DNA of 64,000 nucleotides from Silene conica (taxonomy: Eukaryota; Streptophyta; Magnoliopsida; Caryophyllales; Caryophyllaceae), in NCBI GenBank assembly GCA_029255685.2, contig CM055316.2, positions 84,132,861-84,196,860 of the forward strand. Direction: 5' to 3'. Positions within the stretch are counted from its first letter, which is position 1, and every line of letters begins with the position of its first letter. The position numbers were made by a program, and so were the translations under genes. Below the pieces are notes generated by a model, which worked only from the letters and a program-made list of their open reading frames with translations, made no database searches and was not told where the DNA came from. This document shows positions 49,178 to 60,943 of the stretch, piece after piece.

Positions 49178-49184
49178 ATTATTT

Positions 49185-49859
49185 ACAACATAAATCAGCG
49201 TTCAGCCAACCAAAAAACGAAGTTGACAATAGATAAAATCATACCATAACAAATCATAAACTCTCGTTATTTCCTTATGTTCAAACATTATCTACTACAT
49301 TGTCTTTAATCAAGGTTAGGGTAATTTATCTCTGATTTCCGACTAGCCCGATTAGTTTGATATTGAGTTTTATAAATTTGGTTTAACGCGGGGTGAGCGA
49401 CAATTCCGTTATCAACTCCTCTCCAACCATCGGTGCCACCTCACTCCGAATAAAACAAAGTAAAAAAAACTCAAATTTGGTTAAGCAAGACAGCATATCA
49501 CACTATAACAATAACTATCTAACAAAACGGCCCCAATGCATCATTTACGCAAATTGAGAATGTAATTTTTGAAACAAATTTAAAAACTTAAATATGACTT
49601 TAATTTTTTGTATTAAAAAAAAATTACAAAGAATTTACAACTTTATTTCTAAAGACAATTAATTTTAGAAAGAGATAATTAATTAATATAAAAATAATTT
49701 AAAATTTTATTGATTTTGTATAATAACACTTTCGAAACAACAGGGAGTATAATTTAAATGTCGCACTGAATAAACGTTTAACATAATAACATATTTAATG
49801 TAAATGTGATTCAAGATATTACATGAGCCTAGGTTTGCACTGAAGATTCTGATTTACGA
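49185..49859. other. intergenic, no gene seen
   Basis: AT-rich sequence with no supportable gene or element border, running into array B. Confidence 0.4.
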
Positions 49860-51490
49860 TAAGTCGATAAGGTAATCATGATGCGAAATTTCGAGATTTT
49901 TTATCTTGAAACCCTGTCTCTCTAAAAAAGCGTGGTTAATAACCTTCGAAATCGGCTATTTTTGGCCAACTTAGAACCCATAATTTTTTTACTCAATATT
50001 TGTCTATAGGCTCATTATATCCTATCATAAATACCCGATGCTCAGATTTTTCTTAAAACAACTTAAAATAGGGTATACAACTTATTTTGTGTATTTCAAA
50101 CACGATCTCCTAATTAATATTAGGACCTCTAAATGTGTTTATTTTAAACGGTAAACCAATTTTAACAGCATGAGTTATTTTTATATGGTATTAACGTATT
50201 ATGGTGCGAATCTCGAGATTTTTTATGCCGGGACTCTGTCGGCCAAAAAACGTGGATAATCACCTTTAAAATCGACTATTTTTTGCTATCTTAGAACCGA
50301 TCATTTTTTTCCTGAATCTTTGTCTATATGCTCATTATAACCTACAATAAATAGTGGATACTTAGATTTTTCTCAAAACAATATAGAATAAAGTATAAAA
50401 CTCATTTTTTTCTATTTCAAACACGACCTTTAAAATAATTTTAGTTGGTCTCTAAATGTGTCTATTTTAAACCGTATGCCAATCTTAACGGACTGAATTT
50501 TTTTATATGGTATTAAGGTCCTATGATACAATTTTCGAGATTTTTTATCCCGGGACTCTGTCGGCCTAAAAAACGTGGATAATAATTTTCAAAATCGATT
50601 TTTGGCCGTCTTATAACCCAATTTTTTTCCCTGAATCTTTGTTTATAAGCTCATTATATTATATAACAAATATTGGATGCTTGGATTTTCTTAAAGATTA
50701 ATTGATAAGAATACTCTGAACTATGGGTGTCCTGCTCAAAATACTCCAAACTTTATTTTAACTACCAATATAACCAACTAATGCCCTCATTTGCTTTGAA
50801 TATAATTTGTTGTTTTGTTAAGTTGTTATAACATGTTTTAATGTTGTGATTAGGTAAATAGATTAACATAGAAGTAAAAAGAGAAAGACGGGTTAAAGAA
50901 GGGTTAAGAAATTTCTTCACTTAATTAGCATGTAGCAGGTCATATATTATAATAAAAGCGAGTGAGAGCATTAGTTGGTTATATTGGTAGTTAAAATAAA
51001 GTTTGGAGTATTTTGAGCAGGACACCCATAGTTCAGAGTATTTTTATCAATTAATCATTTTCTTAAAATAATATAGGATATAGTATAAAACTTATCTTTT
51101 ATATTTCAAAAACGATCTTTAAAATAATCTTATGTTATTTAAATGTGTTTATTTTAAACCGAATGCCAATTTTAAGACCATGAGTCATTTTTATATGGTA
51201 TTACGGTACTATAGTGCGAATTTCGAGATTTTATTTTATTCCGGTACTCTATCACCCTAAAAAACGTGGATAATAAACTTCAAAATTATCTACTTTTTGC
51301 CATCTTAGAACGCATAATTCTTTTTTTCGCGAATTTTTATCTATTGGCTCATTAAATCTTATAATAAATACGGTATACTTTTTTTTCAAAACAATATTAA
51401 ATAGAATATAAAACTTATTTTATCAATTTTAAACCGTTAAAATAATATTTGGACACCTAAAAGTTCTAAATGTGTCTATTTTAACTTATT
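49860..51490 (+). repeat. tandem array B, about 320-bp unit, four copies
   Basis: The anchor CGTGG after a run of A occurs at 49931, 50251, 50574 and 51265. The last interval becomes 319 after removing the 361-bp MITE and its 11-bp duplication. Units share CGAGATTTTTTATCCCGGGA, CTCTGTCGGCC.AAAAAACGT, AACGACTATTTTTGGCC..CTTA and TCTATTTTAAACCGTATGCC. The array ends about 120 bp before the SecY2 start codon and so forms its upstream region. Confidence 0.8.
50696..51056. mobile_element. MULE-type MITE, 88-bp inverted repeats, 11-bp duplication
   Basis: The left end starts GATTAATTGATAAGAATACT and contains CTGAACTATGGGTGTCCTGC; the right end is its reverse complement over about 88 bp with few mismatches. 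A perfect 11-bp duplication ATTTTCTTAAA lies at 50685-50695 and 51057-51067. Long inverted repeats and a 9-11 bp duplication mark Mutator-like elements. It interrupts a unit of array B. Confidence 0.88.
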
Positions 51491-51608
51491 ATCCAATAAT
51501 CTCTCACTTTTATTTTGTTCAAAGTGTTATAATTGTTGTAGCAAATTTGCAGCAAAACCCCTGATAAACCCATAAAATTGGGGCTCGTAATCATCCATAT
51601 TCATCCAA

Positions 51609-54600
51609 ATGCTTCGTCTTTCTCCTCCAATCTCCTCCCTTCCTTCTGGTAATTTACTCTCTGTCACCTTTTTCTCCTAAATCGTCTTTTATTTGCGTTG
51701 CTAGTTCTGTTTCAATGTAATTTTTTGTTTTGTGCATCATTTATGCTGAATGTGATAATTAGATAGATACCCAGTATGCATTCTTTTGGTTAGGGGTAAG
51801 ATTGCGTACATACGGACCTTTCTTGAACTGGGTTATCGGGTTTGTGACGGGTTATTGATGTCAAATGGTGTTATAATTGAATGAATTATGCTTATTGTTG
51901 TAAATTGAGCTTGGCACATGATTTAGAAGAGCAAGACATTTATGCTGAATTTGATTATTAGATAGATGCCCAGTATGCATTCTTTTGGTTAGGGGTAAGA
52001 TTGCGTACATACGGACCTTTCTTGAACTGGGTTATCGGGTTTGTGACGGGTTATTGATGTCAAATGGTGTTATAATTGATTGAATTATGCTTATTGTTGT
52101 AAATTGAGCCTGGCACATGATTTAGAAGAGCAAGACATTTATGCTGAATTTGATTATTAGATAGATACCCAGTATGTATTCTTTTCGTTAGGGGTAAGAT
52201 TGCGTACATACAGACCTTCCTTGAACTGGGTTATCGGGTTTATGACGGGTTATTGATGTCAAATGGTGTTGTAATTGATTAAATTATGCTTATTGTTGAT
52301 AATGTTTCCAACTTTATTACTAAATTGGTTGATTCCCTTAATGGGTCACAGCTATGTTTCTTGGACTCGATTAGAAGTATCCGACACGGTACGTGTCCAA
52401 GTGTAGATTCGTGTATTTTATGAAAAAAATCATGTTTTTGGTCTAAAATGAAGTGTCCAAGTGTGCTACCCATGTCCGAGTCTCCAATTTCCGACACGGG
52501 TACGCGATGTCATATTGGAGAGTCCGAGCAACATAGGGTCACAACTTGTTGATAAAGTTGCTTAATAGAAGCAAGAGTTTCTTTGTTTTTAGTTATCATT
52601 GTTGGTTTTTGAGTGTAACGATTGTTAGAGATGTTGAATGTGGGTATATTGGGTTACTTGCTAGTGTAGTTTTTAGGTTGCCTGAGTCGATATGAGTAAG
52701 CCGTATCTGATAGGTATGTATAAGTAATAGAATACATCTGAGTAGGGATGGTAGTGGGTCGGGTCCTAGACCCAGACCCAGACCCAGACCCTCAGGGTCC
52801 GACCCTAATGGGTTGGGTCTCAGACCCAGACCCTCAGGGTCTGACCCGAATGGGTCGGGTATGAGTCTGAATTTTTGAGACCCGCTCATGTATGGGTCTT
52901 ACATAAAAATTTCGGGTCCGGGTCCGAGTCCGGGTCTTGGTGTTGGGACCTTACCCGATCCTTAGACCCTTATTTATTAAAAAAAGGAAAAAGAAAAGAG
53001 AAAACACACCTACGAACGTCAATAACCCAAATAACACCCATATAAGTAATATACTATACGCATATTCAAGTACCATTAAGAATAATGAGGAAATTAATAA
53101 AAATGATAAGTTTGAGTATTAGGTAAATGATATAATTTAGGGAAAAAATTGCTTAGTCAAAGAAAAAAGCAAACCCTAGGGTAGACCCCACCCGGATCCG
53201 GACCCTCTAGGTCGGGTATGGGTCCATTAATTTTAGATCCTTTAGGGTCTGAGTCGGGTATGGATCTAAGGTATGTGACCCAGTGTCGGGTTTGAGTCTG
53301 GCTGGACCCTACCCAGTACCATTGCCAACCCTACATCTGAGCTGATACGATTTGTTGGGGTTGAACGAAACCGTTAAACCAGTGCCGTGTAAATTGAGCT
53401 TGGCACATGAGTTAGAAGTGCAAGACATTGGAAGGAAGTTGAATTAGTTGATAGATACAGGGAGACTATGATTATAGAAGCATGGAAGGTCTGAGAGAAA
53501 TTATGAACATGAGTCCGATTGTGGGAAATACTTGTCTTTTTTGCTTCTTGTTTAGGAAGGGCCTGCAATTATTTCGACAAAATGGATTTTTATTGCCGTA
53601 ATGTGTTTGATGAGTGATTACCTTGCATTTGTCTTACTGAGTTTAGGTTGTGGGATGAAAGCTAGATTGAGTTTTGGGAGTCGTCGTATGAGATGGTGAC
53701 CGCTTGATATTTACTGTCTAGAAGAAATTTAACTGAAGGTGGTTTCTTTTGGTGTATGAGTCAAGGAGCGTTGCAGAATTGCAGGTTGTTTCATTTGGTG
53801 TATGAGTTGAGGAGTGTTCCTTAAACAAGTATTTTGGCTCTCTAGCATTCATCTCCGTAGAGTTTTGTCTTACAACAATTATTATTTTGTTGTCATTGCA
53901 ATGTTTTGGTTCAAGGCCCTAAAAGAGGTAGTCTGGTGAGCAAGTCTCAGGCTTGTAGGTGAAGGGAGAACTCCAGTCTTTGATCAAACTTGAACATGAA
54001 TTGAACAAATTTCTTCTTTTAACAGCGAGGATCAGTGTTTCAACTTTAAGATTTCTGCATGTTACAAACCCTTCGTCTAGAGCTCTAAGCTACTACCAAA
54101 ACTTTCATTTATTGTTTACAGTGTACATTATGTGTTACTCTATAAGTGATGCCATTTATGCAAGACTTGCAGGGTCAAGGTTCTGTTAATGGTTTCTATT
54201 CACATTGTTGATGTCTATCCATTTGCAATTCGCAGGAAGACATGTTACCCCTAGTCGAAGATCATACCAGCCTTTACTTCCTAGAAATCATGTTATCAGG
54301 TCAAGTGTTCCTTTTTTCTCTAAACTGAGAAGGGACATGTCCTTGGGCTCCATTGGAAAAAAGTTTCAACATGCTGAGGCTATGTCTTCCACACACTCTT
54401 TTCCCAGTGATATGTCACTGTCCGAATCAGATGATGAACAATTTATGTCATCGCCAAATGATACTGTTGATCTCGGTGATAATTTGCCACCTGCTCGCAA
54501 AACCTTCAAAAATAGGTTTCTGAACTTTGTACGTTTTGGCTCTGTCATAAATGGCGCTGCTGAATCCTTTTTTAAGAGTGAGATCCGACGTAGATTATTT

Positions 54601-57600
54601 GTCACTGCTGCATTGCTGGTTCTAAGCCGTGTTGGATACTTCATTCCTCTGCCTGGGTTTGATCGACGACTCATACCTCAAAATTACTTGAGTTTTGTTG
54701 CAGGAGCTTCTGGTATGTTTTTTCTCTCTTTGTTTCTTGCCTAAATCATCTAGTATTGCTACAATTGTGGTTTTATGGTTATACTTGATGAAAGAAATAA
54801 GTAATGTCTAGATTCTGCTATGTGTCTCCACCGTTGATTTAGGAGATAATTTTGTTTATGTGTTTGTGCTTGGAAAAAAAATTGATTCATGGTCTAGGTA
54901 GTACTGAAGTAGGGAAGGTTTCCATTCCTCTCAATAAAATCTTTCTGCAAATGCTGTAGATTGGACCAACCTCAGATAATCCTGTAATAAAGGTGTCGTT
55001 GTTGTTAATGTACAAAAACATACTCCATTTAAGGTAAATGGACTTCACAGTGGTTTCACTTTGGTAATACATATTTCAGAATAACATGAATGTCAACAAT
55101 ATTGCTCTTGATGTGTTGTCTGTAGTTTCAGTTGGTATCGTGCAGGAAATATTCACGCTATTTGCACAACTCATACTTTATCAATTTAATCCATCCGTTA
55201 TTGTTTATCTTGACAGATCAACTTGGTGATTTTTCTCCCGAAATAAAGATGTCACTTTTTCAGCTAGGAATTAGCCCACAGATTGCAGCATCAATTCTTA
55301 TGCAGGTTAGTTGACTTATATCATGCATGTAGTCTTATGTTGTCTTCATAATCTTTATTGTCACAAATTTATGGCAGATGCATGATACATTTATAATGAA
55401 ATTTGTCAAAAATGCCTCGGGTGTCTTAGGTGCGTCTTTTACATAAGATGCTGCCAATAAGGTGCACTACTACGCATTTTCCATATTATTTTTAGTCCTT
55501 CAGTTATGCGGTTATGCCGTTCCCTTTACACCATTATACCCCACATTTATTTCTTTTTACGTTGCCCTTTTTTCATCCAGAGATTGGTATAGTTAATTTT
55601 TTTTAAGCAGTCTATTTGCAAACACAATGTGTCATTCTCTTCTCTTTGACAGATGGTTTTCTTGTTCTATTTAGCATATTTTCTTTTTCTGGTCATTTTT
55701 AGCTTTTTTTTTTCTGCTTCTACTGAAGTGACGACTGTGTTTCTGTGCAGGTACTTTGTCACATTGTCCCTTCCTTGATCAAGCTGCGAAAAGAAGGCTT
55801 AGACGGTCATGAGAAGATCAAGGGCTATATGTGCGTTCACTACTGATTCTTCTATGACCCTAGATGTTTGCTTAATGTTTTCTAGTTTAAAAAGGAATAA
55901 TCAAACACTGAGAAGTGATAGTTTTCAGATGGTGGATTTCTCTTGGCATCGCCATATTGGAAGCCTTGATAGTGGCATGGAATTCTCTCCAGTACTCTAT
56001 CTATGCTGCTAGTTTTAGGTAACTGCTGAATTATTTCTTTTGAAGAAGTGATACTTCGTTTTTGTGTTGTTTTTACTGTTGGCGCTGAGCATATTGTGAG
56101 ATGTCATGTGTAAATTAATTTCAATATGTTGAATTTGAATATGGATTCTACTTTTATATGATCATCCTGCATTTCAACTTCATCTTCTCCTTTGCCATCT
56201 TTTTATTGTAATAAAAATGCTCTGATTTCCGTTATGCCAAAATGTCTTGGTATCTATTTTGTTTGCCCTAATATCCACATGCCATACTTCCTGAGTTTTT
56301 CTGGTTTTAGTTATGCTCAGATGATCCGGCTTTCTATTTTATAGAACAGATTCAAGAGTTGTAGGATACTAGGATAGCTTGCCGTGTCATATAATAAATC
56401 CCGGCAATGTTATTCCATACTCTGGAGTCTGGACTTTACTTTGATAACTAACTGTATATTCTGCCTTCTCTTTCAAACACAGCGTTAAGCATGTGATGGT
56501 TACGTCTCTCTTGCTGGTGTGCGGAGCAATGAGTATGACATGGATATGTGATAAAATTTCCGATTCTGGATTTGGTATGGTATTTTCATAGTCTTATGAT
56601 TGAGAAAGTTTGATATGGCTAATTGCCAAAATTTCTGTTGTTTTATATCCTCTTGTTCCATATAATATCATTATGTGAGTATTGCGTCCGGCAGCTCAAA
56701 TCAGTGTATCTTTCATCAAGTAGTATCTTTTATTGTTTTCCTCTTTCTCTTAATTGAAACTAAATTTCAGGTCAAGGATCATCTCTGGTAATTTGTGTGG
56801 GCATATTGACAAGCTACACAGATACGTTATTCAAGATGTTATCTCAGTTTTCAGGTAGGAAAGTGGACATCAAATTGCATTGCACAGACATTTCCTTTCT
56901 GTCCATAGCACTTTAAAAGGGATTGCAAAGTGTACGACTTCCTTTCCGAGCTTTAAAAACATTTCCTCCGTTCCTGTCTTATCACCCATATCTTTATCTT
57001 GGTCTATTCACTTTCTAAATTTATTATGTTGAACAGATATAACTTTGGTTTCATCTAATCTTAACATGGGCAAACCTCAAAATGACAAAATTTTAACTAC
57101 ACATGTACTTCGGTACTTCCTTTACGTTTCTGGCAATTTTTCTGATTTATTTCTTTGTATACAATTCTTTTGTCGACTGCAGTTGTATCTTTTCATTAAA
57201 ACAGTTGGGCAACTTGGACATAAACTTTTGAAGTATAGAAAAATTGTCTTCTAATGTTCACTGTTCGTCTACTTTCCTGCAGGCAGCGCTTTAAATTGGG
57301 GGCCTTATGCCTTAGCTGTGTTGAGCATCTTCATGGCAGTAACCATGTGGGCAGTTGTAGTGACCGAGGGTTGCAGGAAAATCAAGCTTCAGTACTATGG
57401 TTTTAAGCTCGCTTCTACAGCAAGGTTATTCTTTTTCTTACACTGATTTGTTACCTTAGTTTGGAATATGATAGAATACAGCAGCATGGGTCACTAAACT
57501 CACCATGCTTCTTTTGTCCCGAAGTGGCAGAGTGGAGATGCATTTTACGATGCAAGTTTCGTTATAGTCATCTGAAAACAATCTATTTGTGTGTTGACAC

Positions 57601-60480
57601 TAGGATAGGAGCCATGGTATTAAATCAATGTTACAACTTACAACACTGCAACCTGACTGTTTTTGTGAAGGTTTTGAAGGTCATTGCACCACATTTTATC
57701 GCATTTAGGGAGATTACACTGTAAAAATCAATAATGTTGACCAAAAACGGTTTTAATTACTCCTTGCAATCCACGCCAAAACTATTCATGGATCATGGCC
57801 CACAAATATGTGAGAATTTTGAAATTTGGGTATTTTATATTTTGGTATGTGTTAAGAGGGTGTACTATGGAGAGGGTACACTAAACCACCCCCCCTTACC
57901 CTGCTACAGGCGAAATCTATGTTACTCTAACTCTTCCAATTTCCTCGCGTACCCATGTCCGACACTCGACACTCGGACATGGTATGACACTTGAACACCT
58001 TATTTTAGACCAAAATATGCATATTTTTCAAAAAAATAGCCGAGTCCGACACTTGGACACGCACCTGTGTCGGATTCTTCTAAACGAGTCTAACACAGGG
58101 CGAAACTCAGGGAAAGTCATTAAGCCGTTGGGGCAATGTTGGTTTTGAATTTTTTAACCTCTGTAAACAACTTCTGCAATAATAAGTAGAAGCTAATGGG
58201 CTAATGCGCTGGTTAGACGAACAAAGATGTAAAGAACAAATAAATATTTCCGTATAGTCATTAATGGATATGTTTCTTTGGTTCTTATTTCTTGGAGAGT
58301 TGCGGTAAAAGATTATTTGTAGCAGTTACGTTTACATGCTAATTTATCCTAAACAATATTTCAGACGATCCATTGACATGACTCCTTTATTATTGTTTTT
58401 GTATCACATGCTTGTGGTTCTATCTATTGGAGTAAAGAATTAGGTTCACCGTTTGCTTTTAAATTGCACAGAAATGAGTCTCCTGTTACGGAGGTGGAGC
58501 CGTATATCCCTTTCAACATAAACCCATCAGGAATGCAGCCTATTCTCACCACAACTTACCTGTTGGCATTTCCGGGCATCCTAGCAAGGTTATAAATTCT
58601 GCTCTATTATAAATAAGAACGTATGATTAGAGAGCATCTAAATGTTGCTAATACATATAATAACTAGTAGTTTTTGTTTCTACTTGCATGCTACAAGCAT
58701 AATATTACTGTCTTAAAAGGGTGCCATGTTATTGTTAGCCATCTTTACTTCGTTTGATTTCTGTTGTGTCTGTAAAAGTGTTTCAGAACGGTACCCTCGT
58801 CCGACCCCTTTTACCCTATGTTACTCCAGCACTTCACTTAATTACCGTGTAGCGTGTGAGACACATGTCGGTGTCCTGCACGACACGGCACAACACTTCA
58901 ACACTTCAGTTTAGATCACAATATAGGAAAACTCACCCAAAATAGCCATGTCCGACACTCCGACACGTGTCAAACACAACTTTTACCTTGTAAAGCAACT
59001 TCTTTGGAGGCATTGTAGTAATTATTACTAGGGTTATTGCTTCATGTAGTACGGAAACCAAATTAAATGCTTGGAGTAAATCAATTTGGCTATTGAAACC
59101 CTACACTGATGTGAATGTATTCCGGCTGCCTATTCTCTGCCTGATTTGACTCAGGAGCTCAATTCGTCCTGTAAGGTTGTGTATCGTACTCTTCTGATAC
59201 CGTATTTCTATTCTAAACTAGTTATTTGTGTTAGTTATTCTGAAACATAAAACTGTGACAATAATAACTCGTAGTTATACTAAAACACAAAAAATGATGA
59301 TAAGAACGGGTTCGAATAGAACTGAAAGATGGTTGCTTAAACTGCCTCTATTATGTGTTGGTTTCGTTTTTCCCGGACCCCCGAATGTTGTAAATAGATC
59401 CGCCAATGGTCTTTGCCTTTCAGTCAATTACTATAATTGATTTTGGTGTTCTGTAGTCTAACTTGAAGTTTGTTGGCAGTCTCCTTGGCTCGCGTTTCTG
59501 GGGGCATGTTAAAGAGATGTTGAATCCCGATACATCAATTGGAGCAGCACCTTGGGTTTACTATGCAATTTACGCATTTTTTGTCTTTGTTTTCAATATT
59601 TTCGACATTGTAAGTATACTTCCCCTCAACCTTTATACAATTAATTGTATGCTTTTGCAAATATGGTTCCATTTTCTTCTCATCGTTTCCCGTATTGTAT
59701 TCTATTCTACGCCATTGACTTCTTGTTGAAAATCTCAGGCAAACATGCCGAAGGAAATTGCTGAATACCTGAATAAGATGGGAGCTAGGATCCCTAATGT
59801 AAAGCCTGGAAAGGCGACGGTGGAATATTTAACTAAAATTCAAGCATCGACACGTTTTTGGGGTATGCTATACTGCCCATGTTTTCGCCTGGCTTTCTGA
59901 CTTATATTATCCGATTTTGACTTTGTTGATCAACCCTGACCATCAACCATTGACCTCTCCAGTTATATAAGTACCGAATCAAATTTTTCACGTTGATTTA
60001 TCAATATTAACAATTTCCATATTTTATTTTTATCTGGAAAATAGCGGTTGAAGTTGATTACCAAAACCAAATAGGGAATATAAATGGGATGAAGGGAGTA
60101 TTCAAATGAATGTCCGAGGTTATCCTCTTTTTGCCAGTCACGACTCACGAGGATTGATTCTTTTCTACTTATCAAACAATATACAGGGGGATTGTTGCTG
60201 AGTATCTTAGCCACATCCTCAAGCATACTTGATCATCGATTGAGGCGCATTAATGAGAGCTATGCAATCGGATTTACTTCAGTTCTCATTATCGTAAGTC
60301 TGATTCACGTCCCACTTCAGTTTGCTGCGGCTAATGTTATGTCTGGAAGAACCCGAAGTGCTTATTTAACGACTTGTGTTTTGGCCATAGGTGGGTTCAA
60401 TCATCGATCTTAGACGGTCCTATCAAGCCTACAACGTAATGCCAACTCTTACCAAAGTTCTTAGGCGGTATGGCTTGTGA
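51609..60480 (+). CDS. SCY2: plastid preprotein translocase subunit SecY2 (SCY2)
   Basis: Thirteen exons: 51609-51648, 54236-54712, 55217-55305, 55751-55830, 55929-56018, 56483-56574, 56771-56854, 57283-57424, 58472-58588, 59480-59609, 59739-59862, 60187-60293 and 60391-60480. All phases close to 553 residues. The start MLRLSPPISSLPSG and Ser/Arg-rich part are transit-peptide-like. The SecY part shows FIPLPGFDRR, LFQLGISPQIAASILMQ, FGQGSSLVICVGILTS, PSGMQPILTTTYLLAFPGIL and the C-terminal YQAYNVMPTLTKVLRRYGL. SCY2 is the channel subunit of the second plastid Sec system (SCY2/SECA2/SECE2), inserting proteins into the envelope. Exon 10 uses TTGGCAG|TCTCC (59479), which alone keeps phase and gives SLLGSRFWGHVKEM. 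Exon 1 is the least certain: its intron is 2.6 kb, though the phase fits. Confidence 0.93.
51740..52310. repeat. 199-bp tandem repeat, three copies, in SCY2 intron 1
   Basis: TTTATGCTGAA recurs at 51740, 51939 and 52138, exactly 199 bp apart. Units share AGGGGTAAGATTGCGTACAT and GGGTTATCGGGTTT. The AGGGGTAAG..TGCGTACAT piece resembles a SINE 3' segment caught in the expansion. A diverged end piece (AATTGAGCTTGGCACATGA) reappears at 53391, after the hAT-like element. Confidence 0.88.
52375..52530. repeat. dispersed GTGTCCGACAC-type repeat, copy 1
   Basis: Contains CCGACACGGTACGTGTCCAA, TTTTTGGTCTAAAATGAAGT and CCGACACGGGTACG. The same words appear in reverse orientation at 57950-58080 and 58785-58985, all in introns of SCY2. 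Confidence 0.6.
52743..53333. mobile_element. non-autonomous hAT-like element 2, in SCY2 intron 1
   Basis: Ends TAGGGATGGTAGTGGGT and ACCCAGTACCATTGCCAACCCTA are flanked by a perfect 8-bp duplication CATCTGAG (52735-52742, 53334-53341). Subterminal parts are repeats of GGGTC/GACCC words (CAGACCCAGACCC, GGGTCGGGT). It is non-coding, related to the elements at 12919 and 60545. Confidence 0.85.
57950..58085. repeat. dispersed GTGTCCGACAC-type repeat, copy 2
   Basis: CATGTCCGACACTCGACACT, TATTTTAGACCAAAATATGC and GTCCGACACTTGGACACG match copy 1 in reverse orientation. Lies in SCY2 intron 8. Confidence 0.6.
58780..58990. repeat. dispersed GTGTCCGACAC-type repeat, copy 3
   Basis: ACACATGTCGGTGTCCTGCA, CAGTTTAGATCACAATATAG and CCATGTCCGACACTCCGACA relate it to copies 1 and 2. 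Lies in SCY2 intron 9. Confidence 0.55.
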
Positions 60481-60544
60481 TTGGCTCACGTGTTTCTGAT
60501 ATACAGGTATCATCTTCATATTCACTGCTTTCCTTTGTCTTTGC

Positions 60545-60935
60545 TAGGGATGACAATGGATCGGGTTGGATCGGGTTTTACGAGATCCAAACCCGATCCA
60601 CTTATTTAATGGATCACCGATCCATATCCAAACCCGATCCATATCCAAAATTTTGAAATCCATACCCGATCCATTATACCTTTTCCAAATCCATATCCGC
60701 TCCAAATTGATGCCCGATCCACCATATAATCCAAAACCTCATCCAAAACTTGTTTTGGCTATATAAAAAAATTATCAATTATGCCAAAATTGAAATTTCA
60801 AGCTTAGTAAAGCCAAAAGTTTGAAGAATATTTGAATGGATCGGTTTTGGATTTGGTTCGGGTTTTCCAAAAGGTGGGTTTGGACACGGGCTTTTAAATA
60901 GTCTGGATCGGTTTCGGCCACTCTTGCCATCCCTA
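60545..60935. mobile_element. non-autonomous hAT-like element 3, 3' of SCY2
   Basis: Ends TAGGGATGACAATGGATCGG and CTCTTGCCATCCCTA are flanked by a perfect 8-bp duplication GTCTTTGC (60537-60544, 60936-60943). Subterminal parts carry many CCCGATCCA/GGATCGG words. 391 bp, non-coding; it may lie in the SCY2 3' UTR, starting 65 bp after the stop. Confidence 0.87.
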
Positions 60936-60943
60936 GTCTTTGC

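Noticed and set aside
59463..59729. Frame starting MKFVGSLLGSRFW as a separate gene
   Set aside because: It is SCY2 exon 10 read through its intron; the upstream Met belongs to intron sequence.
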